Notes under the pieces: model-generated
What the model saw: the letters and a program-made list of their open reading frames with translations, nothing else
Database searches by the model: none
Told to the model about the DNA's origin: nothing
Origin: Cyanobacteriota bacterium
GTDB taxonomy: Bacteria > Cyanobacteriota > Cyanobacteriia > Phormidesmidales > Phormidesmidaceae
Direction of reading: 5' to 3'
DNA length: 5,084 nt
NCBI GenBank assembly: GCA_027619675.1
Contig: JAQCHG010000193.1
Span: 1-5,084 of the forward strand
Made by a program: the position numbers and the translations under genes
In this document: piece after piece, positions 4,891 through 5,084 of the stretch
Layout of the letters: each line of letters opens with the position of its first letter
Numbering within the stretch: position 1 is the first letter of the stretch

Positions 4891-5084
4891 TTGAGAATTA
4901 TAACTTGTCTGTCTAAAACCGCTGGGCTTTTTGCAAGGGCACTGGACTGGATCCGGCGATCGTGGCCCAAGCAACGGAGTGCTTTCACTCAAGCGGCGGA
5001 GATTCTCGATCAACACCTAGTCCAGCGCGGCGTAAGTTTGCCAACCGTTTCCTTGGGTGGGGGAGCTGGGGAGCATGGGAGATA
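4891..5084 (+). CDS. Doubtful partial open frame running off the window
   Basis: From TTG at 4891 a frame stays open for 64 codons to the window edge. An AGG (4883-4885) lies five bases upstream. The translation has a plausible amphipathic part (about residues 12-52, including LDWIRRSW and FTQAAEILDQHLVQRG) but matches no family I know. Against it: its first codons overlap the probable promoter of the divergent gene, the start is TTG, a second frame is also open over most of the span, and the last 30 bases are a G-rich repeat that translates to low-complexity Gly. It may be plain upstream DNA. Confidence 0.2.
   Translation, partial: MRIITCLSKTAGLFARALDWIRRSWPKQRSAFTQAAEILDQHLVQRGVSLPTVSLGGGAGEHGR
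4897..4902 (-). promoter_or_regulatory. -10 box of the leftward three-gene cluster
   Basis: The minus strand reads TATAAT exactly at 4902-4897. Transcription would begin near 4890, giving a leader of roughly 27 bases before the ATG at 4863. No good -35 hexamer lies 16-18 bases further upstream (CAGCGG, CCAGCG or CCCAGC there), which fits activator-dependent or -35-less cyanobacterial promoters. Confidence 0.5.
5055..5082 (+). repeat. G-rich degenerate octamer tandem repeat with G-quadruplex pattern
   Basis: Three degenerate 8-base units follow each other: GGGGGAGC (5059-5066), TGGGGAGC (5067-5074) and ATGGGAGA (5075-5082). G-runs at 5055-5057, 5059-5063, 5068-5071 and 5077-5079 with loops of 1, 4 and 5 bases satisfy the four-run G-quadruplex pattern. 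Such TGGGGAG-type repeats are, as I recall, common in cyanobacterial intergenic DNA. The array probably continues past the window end. Confidence 0.5.

Overview
The window reads as chromosomal DNA of a cyanobacterium. It is moderately GC-rich and carries six exact copies of the HIP1 octamer (GCGATCGC), far more than chance would give in 5 kb. All the recognisable proteins look like cyanobacterial core families. I see no mobile element, CRISPR array, tRNA or rRNA. The overall impression is a housekeeping region, not an accessory island.

Layout. Positions 1-306 are a leader or intergenic stretch with a 10-bp inverted repeat, a C-rich tract, and a strong ribosome binding site that opens only a six-codon frame. 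Two rightward genes follow, 22 bases apart: a 90-residue conserved cyanobacterial protein (DUF7219-like, 307-579) and a predicted lipoprotein with helical, TPR-like content (602-1399). A 326-base convergent intergenic region (1400-1725) holds short hairpins. The rest is a leftward three-gene cluster, in transcription order: a small protein with a coiled-coil tail (DUF6825-like, 4863-4522), an ABC1/UbiB-family atypical kinase with two C-terminal membrane helices (4447-2534), and a PP2C-type phosphatase that closely resembles PphA, the cyanobacterial phosphatase acting on phosphorylated PII (2514-1726). The cluster is headed by an exact TATAAT box at 4897-4902. Beyond it (4903-5084) lies upstream DNA ending in a G-rich tandem repeat with a G-quadruplex pattern. 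A weak open frame runs rightward off the end.

How the genes may work together. The kinase-like and phosphatase genes are only 19 bases apart and each has a clear Shine-Dalgarno sequence, so co-transcription is likely. From memory, the same order (sll1770 = ABC1, sll1771 = PphA) occurs in Synechocystis PCC 6803, so this is probably conserved linkage. PphA links to nitrogen/carbon signalling through PII. ABC1 proteins link to quinone and prenyl-lipid metabolism in thylakoids. Why the two are kept together is the most interesting biological question here. I found no convincing evidence for a wholly new system; the less expected items are the in-frame stopped upstream ORF, the long disordered N-terminus of the ABC1 protein, and several intergenic structures.
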